A DNA stretch of 60,085 nt from Bradyrhizobium pachyrhizi (GCF_001189245.1 NZ_LFIQ01000114.1:246529-306613), one strand, 5' to 3'; positions 24,441 to 33,091 are shown, counted from the stretch's first letter. The notes: generated by a model not told the origin, from the sequence alone. A program made the numbers and translations.

Positions 24441-25082
24441 ATGACCGAGATCATCGCCGGCATCCGCGTACCCGACAGCGCGATGGCCCGCGCCGCCACC
24501 CAGCTGGTGCGCGATACCGAGGACGACCTGCTCTACAATCACAGTCGCCGCGTGTTCTTCTGGGGCGCGCTGACCGGCAACCGCCGCAAGCTGAAATTCG
24601 ATCCCGAGTTGCTCTATATCGGCGCCATGTTCCACGACATGGGCTTGACCGCAGCGCATGCGAGCCCCGATCTGCGCTTCGAGGTCGACGGCGCCAACGC
24701 CGCACGCGACTTCCTCAAGGGCTATGGCGTTCCGGAGCGCGACATCGAGGATGTCTGGACCTCAATCGCCCTGCACACCACGCCTGGCGTCCCCGAGCAT
24801 ATGCGTCCGACCATTGCGCTGGTCACCGCCGGCGTCGAGATGGACGTGCTCGGCATCGCCTACGACGATTTCCCGCACGAGCACCGCGACCATGTCTGCG
24901 CGCACCATCCGCGCGAGGCGAACTTCAAGGAGAACATCATCGATCATTTCGCCGCCGGCACCATCAAGAAGCCGCTGACGACCTTCGGCAACGTCAAGGC
25001 CGACGTGCTGGCGCTGAAGGACATGAACTACACCAGGATGAACTTCTGCTCGATCATCCTCGGCTCGAAATGGCCGACATGA
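24441..25082 (+). CDS. HD domain-containing protein (cyanamide hydratase-like)
   Basis: A 213-residue HD-superfamily protein. Metal ligands are visible as His34 (YNHSRRVFFWG) and His65-Asp66 (GAMFHDMGLT), with later SIALHTTPGVPEHM and GIAYDDFP. This resembles the cyanamide hydratase / Ddi2-type HD group rather than nucleotide second-messenger phosphodiesterases. The substrate is unproven. GAGGAG lies 9 bp before the ATG. It is divergent from a GlxA-type regulator over about 206 bp, a recurrent arrangement that suggests substrate-induced control. Confidence 0.8.
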   Translation: MTEIIAGIRVPDSAMARAATQLVRDTEDDLLYNHSRRVFFWGALTGNRRKLKFDPELLYIGAMFHDMGLTAAHASPDLRFEVDGANAARDFLKGYGVPERDIEDVWTSIALHTTPGVPEHMRPTIALVTAGVEMDVLGIAYDDFPHEHRDHVCAHHPREANFKENIIDHFAAGTIKKPLTTFGNVKADVLALKDMNYTRMNFCSIILGSKWPT

Positions 25083-25089
25083 CGCGACG

Positions 25090-25548
25090 TCAATGGCGGT
25101 TGGCGGGACCGTGGTCGGGGCCGGGATCCCGACCGGCGGCCGCCAGCGAGAGCCGGCCCATGTAATGCGCCCAACCCTTGTCATGGCTCTCGCACTGCGC
25201 GGCGTTCGGAAGGCCGCTATGGGTCATGCGGAGCAGCGTGCCGTTGTCCTGCTCCATCAGGTCGATCTCGATCAGGCTCGATCCCGGCGGCACTTCCTCG
25301 CTGCCCTCCCAGCCGAAGCTGTAGGCGAGACGATGCACCGGCACAACCTCGCGGAACGCTCCGCGCGCGGCGCGGCTGCGATCGCTGCCGAGCCCCTTGA
25401 GGAAGTAGAGGCCCCCGGGATGCGTCTCGGTCGCGGCTTCGAGCCCCATCCAGCTCACGATCTTCTGCGGATCGGTCAGAAAGGCGAACACGGTTGCAGC
25501 CGGGGCTGCGATCTGGATCTCGCGTTGAACGATGAAGGCTTCAGTCAT
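25090..25548 (-). CDS. SRPBCC (AHSA1-like) family protein
   Basis: A 152-residue START/Bet v1-fold protein. It begins MTEAFIVQREIQIAAPAATVFAFLTDPQKIVSWMG, the normal opening of AHSA1-like proteins, and contains VHRLAYSFGWEGSEEVPPG and LRMTHSGLPNAAQCESHDKGW, where the tryptophan closes the ligand cavity. A hydrophobic-ligand or stress role is likely but unproven. ATG 25548 is preferred to 25596 because it coincides with the family N-terminus. The stop is convergent with the HD gene 8 bp away. Confidence 0.85.
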   Translation of the reverse strand: MTEAFIVQREIQIAAPAATVFAFLTDPQKIVSWMGLEAATETHPGGLYFLKGLGSDRSRAARGAFREVVPVHRLAYSFGWEGSEEVPPGSSLIEIDLMEQDNGTLLRMTHSGLPNAAQCESHDKGWAHYMGRLSLAAAGRDPGPDHGPANRH

Positions 25549-25589
25549 CGATCCATGCTCCATTGACAGTCGGTGCTCAGGGATAATTC

Positions 25590-26717
25590 GTGACAAGGGT
25601 GGTGCGTCAACCCCATGATGGTGTGATGCAATTGTCCTCGACGTTGAGCTGGCTGGTCGACGCCGCCGCCGAGACCGCGGGCGCCAACCGGTTGTTGGCA
25701 GACCTGGGTAGCCACCTTATCACGGATGGCCTGCCGCTTGCCGGCGGCGCTCTGACGCTCGAGGTTCCGCACCCCCTGATTGCAAGACGAACCTGGCTGT
25801 GGCGTGCCGACAATGGCGAGGTCATCGAAGCGCTCGGATTCGCGCCGGAACAACCTTTTGCGATGCCCGATATGGTGGGATCCGGCGACGCCGGCCGGCG
25901 CTGGCTCGGAACTCTCGGGCCCGGCCCGATCCATGAGGGCACGATCGGAACGCGGCCGGATGGCCCGACCCTCGGCTGGATCGGGACACGCGCCTTCACA
26001 CCTGCCGAGACGGATCAATTGCGCGAGGCGGCGCGGTTCATGGCCGCGCCGGTCGCCGCGCTCGCGGCGCGCGCGACACTGACGGCGGCGCTGGAGGCCT
26101 ATCTCGGCCGGCGCAGCGCGGCGCGCGTGCTGGCATCGCCATTGCGTCGCAATACCGGCGAAACCATCCGGGCGGCACTGCTGTTCGCCGACCTCCGCGG
26201 CTTCACCGCGCTGTCGGAAAGCCATCCGCCTGCCGAGGTGATCGCGGCGCTCGATGCCTGGTTCGACCGCATCGCCGGCGCCATCCACGCCTTCGGCGGC
26301 GAGGTGTTGAAATTCATCGGCGACGGCCTGCTTGCGATCTTTCCGGTCACGACCAGCGCGCGCAGCGCATCCGAGGCGGCATTGCGCGCGGTGTCGGCGG
26401 CGCGCGTCGGCATGGCGCATCTCGATGCAGAGCGACGCAAGCAGGGCTTGCCGCCGTTGCCATTCGGCGCGGCGCTGCATCTCGGCGAGGTGCACTGGGG
26501 CAATATCGGCGCCGCCGACCGCCTCGACTTCACCGCGATCGGTGCCGCGGTCAATCTGGTAAGCCGGCTCGAAGGGCTGTGCAAGCCGCTGGAGCAGACC
26601 GTGCTGGTTTCGGGCGCCCTCGCCGCCGAGACCGAGACGCCGCTGGTCGCGCTCGGCAGTCATGACTTGCGCGGTATCGCACGGCCATGCGCGGTCTTCA
26701 CTTTGCCGGAGGGCTGA
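25590..26717 (+). CDS. Class III adenylate/guanylate cyclase
   Basis: A 375-residue soluble nucleotide cyclase. Residues about 1-175 are a GAF-like or unassigned sensory part; 190-370 is the class III catalytic domain. Metal-binding aspartates lie in ALLFADLRGFTALSE and FIGDGLLAIF. The substrate-specifying and transition-state positions are in DRLDFTAIGAAVNLVSRLE (Asp, Asn and Arg present), consistent with an active, ATP-type enzyme. Start is GTG 25590; an ATG at 25626 (MQLSSTLSWL) is an alternative. It is divergent from the SRPBCC gene; bradyrhizobia carry many such cyclases. Confidence 0.88.
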   Translation: MTRVVRQPHDGVMQLSSTLSWLVDAAAETAGANRLLADLGSHLITDGLPLAGGALTLEVPHPLIARRTWLWRADNGEVIEALGFAPEQPFAMPDMVGSGDAGRRWLGTLGPGPIHEGTIGTRPDGPTLGWIGTRAFTPAETDQLREAARFMAAPVAALAARATLTAALEAYLGRRSAARVLASPLRRNTGETIRAALLFADLRGFTALSESHPPAEVIAALDAWFDRIAGAIHAFGGEVLKFIGDGLLAIFPVTTSARSASEAALRAVSAARVGMAHLDAERRKQGLPPLPFGAALHLGEVHWGNIGAADRLDFTAIGAAVNLVSRLEGLCKPLEQTVLVSGALAAETETPLVALGSHDLRGIARPCAVFTLPEG

Positions 26718-26722
26718 GCCAG

Positions 26723-26971
26723 TCATCTGAACAGGCGCAGCCATGGCGCCAGGTGAAATGCGCTCATCAGCGCGTACATCGGGACCATGCCCTGCAATGA
26801 CAGCGGTCCCTGCATCGCGCCGCAAATCATGTCGGCCGGCGCCATCGCGGCAATCAGCGCCATCACGGCGAAGGTCGGCGCCGCCGCCAGCGACAGAAAG
26901 CGCGCCACGACGGGCCCGCGTCCGCTGAGCCGCCTCCTCGCCCAATCTTCTCGTGTTTCGAAACCGGTCAT
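26723..26971 (-). CDS. Small membrane protein of unknown function
   Basis: An 82-residue protein not recognised as a family member. After a charged start (MTGFETREDWARRRLSGRG) come two hydrophobic helices (FLSLAAAPTFAVMALIAAMA, then LSLQGMVPMYALMSAFHLA) ending in WLRLFR. GAGAG lies upstream of ATG 26971. It converges with the cyclase gene 5 bp away. A general membrane role is all that can be inferred. Confidence 0.6.
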   Translation of the reverse strand: MTGFETREDWARRRLSGRGPVVARFLSLAAAPTFAVMALIAAMAPADMICGAMQGPLSLQGMVPMYALMSAFHLAPWLRLFR

Positions 26972-27038
26972 CGTTCGATCTCTCTGGAGATGATCCATGT
27001 CGTCATGTGCTAGGTTAGGACCGGGCCTCGGAGGGTGA

Positions 27039-27060
27039 GAGTGACAAGTGTGTCGGGATT
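27039..27060. repeat. 22-bp exact repeat, copy 1
   Basis: Identical over 22 bp to 48725-48746. It contains the dyad GACA-agtg-TGTC and ends 3 bp before the ATG of the regulator at 27064. Copy 2 also stands just before a regulator gene. Confidence 0.7.
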
Positions 27061-27063
27061 CGA

Positions 27064-28284
27064 ATGGATTCGCTGATCATAGCTGCGGCGCGCGCGCTCG
27101 CGGCGGGTGATCCCCTCGGCGCACTGAAACGGGTAGCCCTGCGCGACGATGCGCCGGCGCTGGCGCTGCGCGGAATCGCGATGGCCCGGCTCGGCGATTT
27201 CGCCCGCGCCAAGGAGCTGTTGCGGCGTGCAGGACGCGCCTTCGGCCCGCGCGAAGCGGTCGCGCGGGCGCGCTGCGTGGTGGCGGAGGCCGAGATCGCG
27301 CTGGTGTCGCGCGACCTTTCCTTCCCCGGGAAGAGCCTCGCCGCGGCGCGCGCAACGCTCGCGGCACGAGGCGATGCACTCAACGCCGCCCATGCCGGCT
27401 ATCTCGAAATCCGCCGCCTGCTGCTGATCGGGAGCCTCGATGCGGCCGAGCGCATGCTTGCCGGCCTCGACCCAGCACCGTTCCCGCCGGCACTGCGGGT
27501 CGGCCATGAACTGGTCGTCGCCGGAATCGCGATGCGGCGGTTGCGGACCAAGCCGGCACGCGAAGCGCTGGCCCGCGCGAGGGAAGCAGCGCGCCGCGCC
27601 GGCATCGCCGAGCTCGCGGCCGAGGTCGAGAGCACCGCGCGCCTGCTCGCGACACCCGCGGCGCGTCTGATCGCGCGCGGCAGCGAGCGGCCGCTGCTGC
27701 TCGAGGAGGTCGAGGCCCTGATGGCATCGAAGGCGCTCGTCATCGATGCCTGCCGCTACGTCGTGCGCGATGTCGGCACGACGGTCTCGCTGACCCGCCG
27801 GCCGGTGCTGTTCGCGCTCGCCCGCGCGCTGGGCGAAGCGTGGCCGCAGGACGTGTCGCGCGGCACGCTGATCGCGCGGGCGTTTCGCGGCAAGCACGCC
27901 GATGAATCACACCGGGCGCGGCTGCGGGTCGAGATCGGACGACTGCGCCGGGCGCTGCGGCCGCTGGCCGATCTCAGCGCGACGCCGGACGGCTTTGTGC
28001 TCCAGCCGCATGGCCGGCGCGAGGTGACCGTGCTGGCGCTGCCGGTCGAGGAAGAGCATGCCGCGGTGCTGGCCTTTCTCGCCGACGGCGAGGCCTGGTC
28101 GAGTTCGGCGCTGTCGGTTGCGCTGGGGGCGAGCCAGCGCACCGTGCAGCGCGCGCTCGACGCGCTGGCCGCCACCGGCAAGGTGCAATCGGTCGGCCGT
28201 GCCCGCGCCCGGCGCTGGATGACGCCGCCGGTGCCGGGATTCACGACGACCTTGTTACTCCCTGCCCCGCTGCCGAACGGCTAG
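27064..28284 (+). CDS. Helix-turn-helix protein with TPR-like N-terminus (unassigned)
   Basis: A 406-residue protein I do not recognise as a named family. Residues 1-210 are alanine-rich helical repeats of TPR type (LALRGIAMARLGDFARAKELL, AAHAGYLEIRRLLLIGSLDAAERML). Residues about 220-310 could be an OmpR/SARP-like fold (YVVRDVGTTVSLTRRPVLFAL, RLRVEIGRLRRALRPLADL, TPDGFVLQP). The C-terminus has a second HTH (LSVALGASQRTVQRALDALAATG). It is probably a transcription regulator. ATG 27064 lies right behind a 22-bp repeat and has no clear ribosome binding site, so translation may be unusual. The beta-propeller gene follows after 134 bp. Confidence 0.6.
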   Translation: MDSLIIAAARALAAGDPLGALKRVALRDDAPALALRGIAMARLGDFARAKELLRRAGRAFGPREAVARARCVVAEAEIALVSRDLSFPGKSLAAARATLAARGDALNAAHAGYLEIRRLLLIGSLDAAERMLAGLDPAPFPPALRVGHELVVAGIAMRRLRTKPAREALARAREAARRAGIAELAAEVESTARLLATPAARLIARGSERPLLLEEVEALMASKALVIDACRYVVRDVGTTVSLTRRPVLFALARALGEAWPQDVSRGTLIARAFRGKHADESHRARLRVEIGRLRRALRPLADLSATPDGFVLQPHGRREVTVLALPVEEEHAAVLAFLADGEAWSSSALSVALGASQRTVQRALDALAATGKVQSVGRARARRWMTPPVPGFTTTLLLPAPLPNG

Positions 28285-28302
28285 CATCCGGGTGCAATCG
28301 GA

Positions 28303-28400
28303 AGCGTTTTCGAGCGAAGCGGATACCGGTTCGCGTGAAGAAAACGCGTCAAAACAGGAAATCTGGAGCCTCGATTCTGATTCAATCAGAACTGAAACTC
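28303..28400. repeat. Intergenic repeat element, copy A
   Basis: About 98 bp beginning agcgttttcgagcgaagc and ending in a perfect hairpin (arms ttctgatt/aatcagaa at 28375-28391). It matches over its length, with substitutions and small gaps, the element at 47683-47778, which likewise starts directly behind a stop codon region. The pattern is that of a RIME-like mobile intergenic element of rhizobia. Confidence 0.65.
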
Positions 28401-28418
28401 CAGGCGACAGGAGCGCAC

Positions 28419-29066
28419 ATGAAAAAGGCCACGGCCGAGATCATCCGGGAATACGGCCCCTTCGACGGCGTCGAGAACGTCGGCGGCGTCAGCTTCGACG
28501 GCGAGCAGGTCTGGTTCGCGGCCGGCGACCGCCTGGTCGCCTTCGATCCCGACAGCGGCAACACCACCCGCACCCTCGATATCGCGGCCCATGCCGGCAC
28601 CGCCTTCGACGGCAAGCACCTCTATCAGATCGCCGAGGACCGCATCCTGAAGATCGAGCCGACCAGCGGGCGCGTGATATCCACCATCCCCTCACCCGGC
28701 GGGGGCCGCGACTCGGGCCTCGCCTGGGCAGAGGGCTCGCTGTGGGTCGGCCAGTATCGCGACCGCACGATCGTTCAGATCGATCCGGAAACCGGCAACG
28801 TTCTGCGCACCATCGAAAGCAACCGGTTCGTCACCGGCGTCTCCTGGGTCGATGGCGAACTCTGGCACGGCACCTGGGAAGGCGATCAAAGCGACGTGCG
28901 GCGCATCGACCCGCAGACCGGCGAGGTCATGGAAAAGCTGGAGATGCCGCAGGGCGTGTTCGTCTCTGGTCTCGAGTCCGACGGCGCCGACCGCTTCTTC
29001 TGCGGAAGCGGCTCCGCCAACAACAAGGTGCGTGCCATCCGGCGACCGAAGCGCAGCCGCGCGTGA
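28419..29066 (+). CDS. YncE-like beta-propeller / glutamine cyclotransferase-like protein
   Basis: A 215-residue repeat protein with YVTN/YncE-type propeller blades: GVSFDGEQVWFAAGDRLVAF, LAWAEGSLWVGQYRDRTIV, QIDPETGNVLRTIESNRFV and RRIDPQTGEVMEKLEMP. It resembles the short glutaminyl-peptide cyclotransferase-like propellers of alphaproteobacteria, but at about five blades it is short for a complete propeller. No signal peptide is seen, so cytoplasmic. ATG 28419 has AGGAG 5 bp upstream; a longer frame from 28335 runs inside the repeat element and is rejected. Function unknown. Confidence 0.68.
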   Translation: MKKATAEIIREYGPFDGVENVGGVSFDGEQVWFAAGDRLVAFDPDSGNTTRTLDIAAHAGTAFDGKHLYQIAEDRILKIEPTSGRVISTIPSPGGGRDSGLAWAEGSLWVGQYRDRTIVQIDPETGNVLRTIESNRFVTGVSWVDGELWHGTWEGDQSDVRRIDPQTGEVMEKLEMPQGVFVSGLESDGADRFFCGSGSANNKVRAIRRPKRSRA

Positions 29067-29094
29067 AGCAGATCGCCTCACGCACGCACCGGCT

Positions 29095-30312
29095 TCACGC
29101 CGGCGCCGGCACCGCGGTGGGCCGCGCCGCCGGGATCGGGCGGAAGGTCATCATGATCAGGAACGCGCCGATGCCGACCGCCCAGGAGCCGACATAGAGC
29201 CACGTGTAGCTCGCGAAGGTGTCGTAGATCAGGCCGCCGGCGAGCGGTCCGGTCGCCATGCCGAGGCTGCCAGCCATTGCGGTGCCGCCGATCACCGTGC
29301 CCATCATCCGCAGCGGGAAGTTCTCGCGGATCAGCACGGAATACAGCGGCATGGTGCCGGCATAGATGAAGCCGAAGATCGCGGCCACCGCGTAGAATGC
29401 AGCAAGCTCGCGCACGAAGACATAGCCGAGCGCGCCGAACGCCTGCGCCAGCAATCCGAGCACCAGCACGCGCTTGGCGCCAAAACGGTCGCCGAGCAGG
29501 CCGAAGGCGATGCGGCCGCCCATCCCGGCGAGCCCTTCGACGCTGTAGATCGTCACCGCAGCAACCATCGGAATGCCGCAGGTGACCGCGTAACTCACGG
29601 TATGGATGATCGGGCCCGAATGGGTGGCGCAGCAGAAGAAATTGGTCGCGATCAGGATGATGAATTGCGGCGAGCGCAGCGCCTGCGCCAGCGACATCGG
29701 CGGTTCGCCGTTCTCCGAGACCGCTTCAGCGTGGTCGCCCTGCAGCGCCGGCGGGCGGCGCACCAGGAATGAGACCGGGATCATGATCGCGCCGACCACG
29801 CCCGAGACGATCAGCATCGCGGTGCGCCAGTCGTGGTGGGAGATCAGCCACGCCGCGAGCGGCGACATCGTCATCGGCGCCATGCCCATGCCGGCCGACA
29901 CCAGCGAGACGGCGAGGCTTCGATGGGTGTCGAACCAGCCGGTGACGCAGGCCATCATCGGGGCGAAGATCGCCGCGGTGGCGGCGCCGACCAGCGCGCC
30001 GAACACGAACTGAAAGGCCAGCAGCGATGGCGCCTGGCTGGCCAGCGCGAGGCTTGCCGCCAGCACGACCGATCCGGTCAGCACCACCGGGAGCGGCCCG
30101 AAGCGGTCCGACAGCGTGCCCCAGATCATGCTGGTGAAGGCCATCGCGAGGAAGCCGATCGTCATCGCGCTGGAGATGCCGGTCACCGACCAGCCGGTCT
30201 CGCGCGCCATGGGCTGGAGGAACACCGGCAGCGAAAACATGCCGCCGATCGCGACGCAGCCGAGCAGGCCGCCGGCCGCGACGATCACCCAGCGATAGGT
30301 CGAATTGCTCAT
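29095..30312 (-). CDS. MFS transporter (OFA/monocarboxylate-like)
   Basis: Inner-membrane transporter of 405 residues with 12 predicted helices. The opening RWVIVAAGGLLGCVAIGGMFSLPVFL and the motif DRFGPLPVVLTGSVV, plus LLGDRFGAKRVLVLG in the second half, are typical of the oxalate/formate and monocarboxylate branch of the MFS. Substrate likely a small carboxylate, not proven. It converges with the propeller gene and follows the binding-protein gene (start at 31615) by about 80 bp on the same strand. Confidence 0.83.
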   Translation of the reverse strand: MSNSTYRWVIVAAGGLLGCVAIGGMFSLPVFLQPMARETGWSVTGISSAMTIGFLAMAFTSMIWGTLSDRFGPLPVVLTGSVVLAASLALASQAPSLLAFQFVFGALVGAATAAIFAPMMACVTGWFDTHRSLAVSLVSAGMGMAPMTMSPLAAWLISHHDWRTAMLIVSGVVGAIMIPVSFLVRRPPALQGDHAEAVSENGEPPMSLAQALRSPQFIILIATNFFCCATHSGPIIHTVSYAVTCGIPMVAAVTIYSVEGLAGMGGRIAFGLLGDRFGAKRVLVLGLLAQAFGALGYVFVRELAAFYAVAAIFGFIYAGTMPLYSVLIRENFPLRMMGTVIGGTAMAGSLGMATGPLAGGLIYDTFASYTWLYVGSWAVGIGAFLIMMTFRPIPAARPTAVPAPA

Positions 30313-30391
30313 TCCGGAACTCCCATGCAGCTCATTCTGGCTGGAAGACGGGCGGGACGACGCGAAACCGACAACCGACGAGCGCGCCAGC

Positions 30392-31615
30392 TCACTTTTT
30401 TGCGAGCATCGCGGCCTCGAGCGCCGCTACCGACATATTCCTCCTGGTCAGCGGCCAGCTGGACTGCACCCCCGGCTCCGGCGCGATCTCGCCGAGTGCT
30501 CGCACCTGCACGAGTTCCGAGCCCTGCGTCTCGGCAATGAACATGTTCATCGCCACGTGATGATCCTGACCGAGCGTGACAGGGCCGGTCGGCGACGGAA
30601 TGGCGAGGCCCGCCATCGCGTCGACGATCGCCTCCTTGTCGAGCTTGCCGGCCTTCTCGGCCGCCGCCTTGAGCGCGATCAGCGTGTTGTAATGCGTCAC
30701 CACATAGTTCGACACCGCGACGCCTGGCTCCGCGGCGGCGCGGGCCTTCGCGACGAACGCCTTGACGGCAGGGTCCTCGCTCGCCGCGACCGCCGGCACC
30801 ACGGTCACCATGTTCTGCCCCTTGCCGCGGAAGATGCCGAGGTCGACTTCGGACAATCCGAGGAACGCGACGGTGATGTCCTTCAGCAATCCGGCCTCGT
30901 CGGCCTGCCGGATGAAATCCATCCCGTCGCCCTTCAGCGCGAACAGCAGCACCTTTGCCTTGCTCGCCGCGATCTCCTTGATCAGCGGTGAGAAGTCGGT
31001 CTCCGTTCCCAGCGTGTATTTCGTCCCGACCACCTTGCCGCCGAGCTTCTCGATCAGGGGCTGCGCGATGCCGAACATCTGATGCGGCCAGACCCGGTCG
31101 GCGCCGAGCAGGAAGTAGGTGTTGCCGAACGTCCGGGTCATGTAGGGCAGCAGCTGGCCGAGCTCCTGGTTCGGCACCGCGCCGAACGAAAACAGATAGC
31201 GGCTGCATTTGCCGCCCTCGTAATTGGTTGCATAGAGCAGCGGCGTCTTCGAGCTCTCCGCAAGCGGCACCAGCGCATTCAGATTGCGCGAGGTGATCGG
31301 ACCGACCACCGCCAGCACGCCATCCTTTTCGACCAGCGAACGCATTGCGTCAGCTGCGGCCTCCGGCCGCGTCTTGTCGTCGGCATAGATCACTTCGACG
31401 GGTCGGCCGAGAATGCCGCCTAGCGCGTTGATCTCCTTGGCGGCGAGATCGAGCCCGAGCCTCGCCTGCTGGCCATAGAGCTCGACGCCACCGGAAAACG
31501 GCAGCACCGCGCCGATACGGATCGGTCCGTCGGATTCCGCGGCGCGCGCCAGCTGAAGCATCGCACCGCAGAGCAGCAGCGCGAGCGTCGTGCAGATGAT
31601 CGAGCGTGATGCCAT
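30392..31615 (-). CDS. ABC transporter substrate-binding protein (AmiC/UrtA-like)
   Basis: A 407-residue periplasmic binding protein. Residues 1-25 form a signal peptide (IICTTLALLLCGAML, then ARAAES). The mature protein starts IRIGAVLPFSGGVELYGQQA and continues GILGRPVEVIYADDKTRPE, VGPITSRNLNALVPLAE, as in the amide/urea and amino acid binders of Peripla_BP_6. No ATPase or permease genes are adjacent, so it may serve an importer encoded elsewhere. ATG 31615 starts the signal peptide; an upstream frame to 31660 is rejected. An MFS gene lies downstream. Confidence 0.87.
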   Translation of the reverse strand: MASRSIICTTLALLLCGAMLQLARAAESDGPIRIGAVLPFSGGVELYGQQARLGLDLAAKEINALGGILGRPVEVIYADDKTRPEAAADAMRSLVEKDGVLAVVGPITSRNLNALVPLAESSKTPLLYATNYEGGKCSRYLFSFGAVPNQELGQLLPYMTRTFGNTYFLLGADRVWPHQMFGIAQPLIEKLGGKVVGTKYTLGTETDFSPLIKEIAASKAKVLLFALKGDGMDFIRQADEAGLLKDITVAFLGLSEVDLGIFRGKGQNMVTVVPAVAASEDPAVKAFVAKARAAAEPGVAVSNYVVTHYNTLIALKAAAEKAGKLDKEAIVDAMAGLAIPSPTGPVTLGQDHHVAMNMFIAETQGSELVQVRALGEIAPEPGVQSSWPLTRRNMSVAALEAAMLAKK

Positions 31616-31829
31616 GTGCGTCGTCCCTTCGAGCAGAATCCAACCCAGCTCGATCGACATTATCGGCGTGGCACTGAAGAATTCGTCAAGCGCGCCCCCA
31701 TTTGCGTCACATTCGAGGCTATGCTCACTCCGCGCGTCGAGACATTTCCGCGCGCCTTCTTCCCCAAGATTTCAGGCCTATCTGGCAACCCGCGTTCGCG
31801 GAGGGCTCGTTCATGCGGTGTGACGATTG

Positions 31830-32396
31830 ATGAAAGGATACCCTTTGCAAAACCGCTTCGTCCTGATCTCCGGCTGCTCCGGCGGTGGAAAATCGACCCT
31901 GCTGGCCGAACTCTGTGCACGCGGCTATCCGGTCGTCGAAGAGCCCGGCCGCCGCATCGTTGCCGATGAGCTCGCGTCCGGCGGCAACGCCCTGCCCTGG
32001 GTCGATACGGCGGCCTTCCTGCGGCGCGCCATTGACGTCGCGCTGCAAGATATGGAGATGGCCAAGATCCATTCCGGATGGGTGTTCTTCGACCGCGGCC
32101 TCGTCGACGCGGCGTCGGCGCTGGAGGCATTGACCGGCGAACCGGTGCTGCACCCGATCTGCTCCGACCATCGCTACCACGGTCGCGTGTTCATGACGCC
32201 GCCGTGGCCCGAGATCTACGTCACCGATTCGGAGCGGCGGCACGGCTTCCAGACTGCAATGGCGGAGTATCAGCGGCTGATGGAGACGCTTCCGACGCTC
32301 GGCTACGATGTCGTCAACCTGCCGAAGCTACCGCCATCCGCGCGGGCCGACTTCGTGCTCACGACGCTCGGCGACGGCGCCGCACCGGCGGCCTGA
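31830..32396 (+). CDS. AAA_28-type P-loop ATPase/kinase-like protein
   Basis: A 188-residue protein with a strong Walker A GCSGGGKSTLLAEL near residues 15-28 and a switch-like FFDRGLVDAASALEAL, then HRYHGRVFMTPPWPEIY. It fits the AAA_28 group of small nucleotide-kinase-like ATPases (also found in NadR-like and toxin-resistance contexts), whose substrates are mostly unknown. TTG 31827 directly precedes ATG 31830; the ATG is preferred. Divergent from the binding-protein gene across about 214 bp, in which no clear operator was seen. Confidence 0.78.
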   Translation: MKGYPLQNRFVLISGCSGGGKSTLLAELCARGYPVVEEPGRRIVADELASGGNALPWVDTAAFLRRAIDVALQDMEMAKIHSGWVFFDRGLVDAASALEALTGEPVLHPICSDHRYHGRVFMTPPWPEIYVTDSERRHGFQTAMAEYQRLMETLPTLGYDVVNLPKLPPSARADFVLTTLGDGAAPAA

Positions 32397-32404
32397 TCAG
32401 GCCG

Positions 32405-32956
32405 TCACTCCGCGGCCTCGCGCTGCGGAACGCCCTGCTCGACGTCGAGCTGCAAGATGTCGTTGAAGCGATTGAACGCGCCGCACAGCGCGATCCGCCA
32501 GGTCAGCTCGACAATCTGCGGTTCCGAGAAGTGTTCCCGCAGGCGTGCGAAGATCTCGTCGCGGGTCTTGTTCCAGTTGTTGGTGACGGCGATCGCATAT
32601 TCGACCACGAGCTTGTCGAGCGCATCGAGTTCGGGATGATCCTGATAGTCGAGCAGCCGCTCGGCGCCCGCCTCCGAGACCCCCTGGATCGCGAGCTTCG
32701 GCGCATGGTGCGACACGCAATAGTCGCACTTGTTGAGCAGCGAGACCGTCACCAGCGCGAGCTCGAGATGCCGCTTCGAGACCACCGCCTCGTCGGCGAG
32801 ATCGACCAGCAGCGACCACATGTGCTTGAAGATCGGCAGGCGCTGCGCCATGACGCCTGCCTGGTTCTCGAACGCGCCATAGGTGGTCATCTTGTCCCAC
32901 AGCGGCTTGAGCTCGCTCGGCAGGTCGTTCCTGGTCTTGATTGACACGCGTGACAT
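32405..32956 (-). CDS. Carboxymuconolactone decarboxylase/AhpD-family protein
   Basis: A 183-residue all-helical AhpD-fold protein. The redox motif CDYCVSHH (Cys77, Cys80, His84) is that of alkylhydroperoxidase-type members. Start MSRVSIKTRNDLPSEL, then LELALVTVSLLNK, and LVVEYAIAVTNNWNKT. It is likely a thiol peroxidase or an enzyme of aromatic metabolism; the former fits the Cys pair. ATG 32956 chosen over 33043, since the upstream extension is basic and without similarity. Its stop is convergent with the P-loop ATPase gene (8 bp). Confidence 0.85.
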   Translation of the reverse strand: MSRVSIKTRNDLPSELKPLWDKMTTYGAFENQAGVMAQRLPIFKHMWSLLVDLADEAVVSKRHLELALVTVSLLNKCDYCVSHHAPKLAIQGVSEAGAERLLDYQDHPELDALDKLVVEYAIAVTNNWNKTRDEIFARLREHFSEPQIVELTWRIALCGAFNRFNDILQLDVEQGVPQREAAE

Positions 32957-33091
32957 GGATTGCCTCGGATGGGAATTGAACCGAAGTAGCCTGCCCCGCT
33001 TCTCCGGCCGCCGCAAGCGGCAGGACGGCATGGCAGGCGTCACGCCGGCCGCAACCCGCGACGCAGTCCGGCAAGCGGAGCGACTGTCGGC

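Noticed and set aside
28292..29197. 301-codon frame overlapping the propeller gene
   Set aside because: Arginine-rich shadow frame in GC-rich DNA; the 28419-29066 frame has a ribosome binding site and family pattern.
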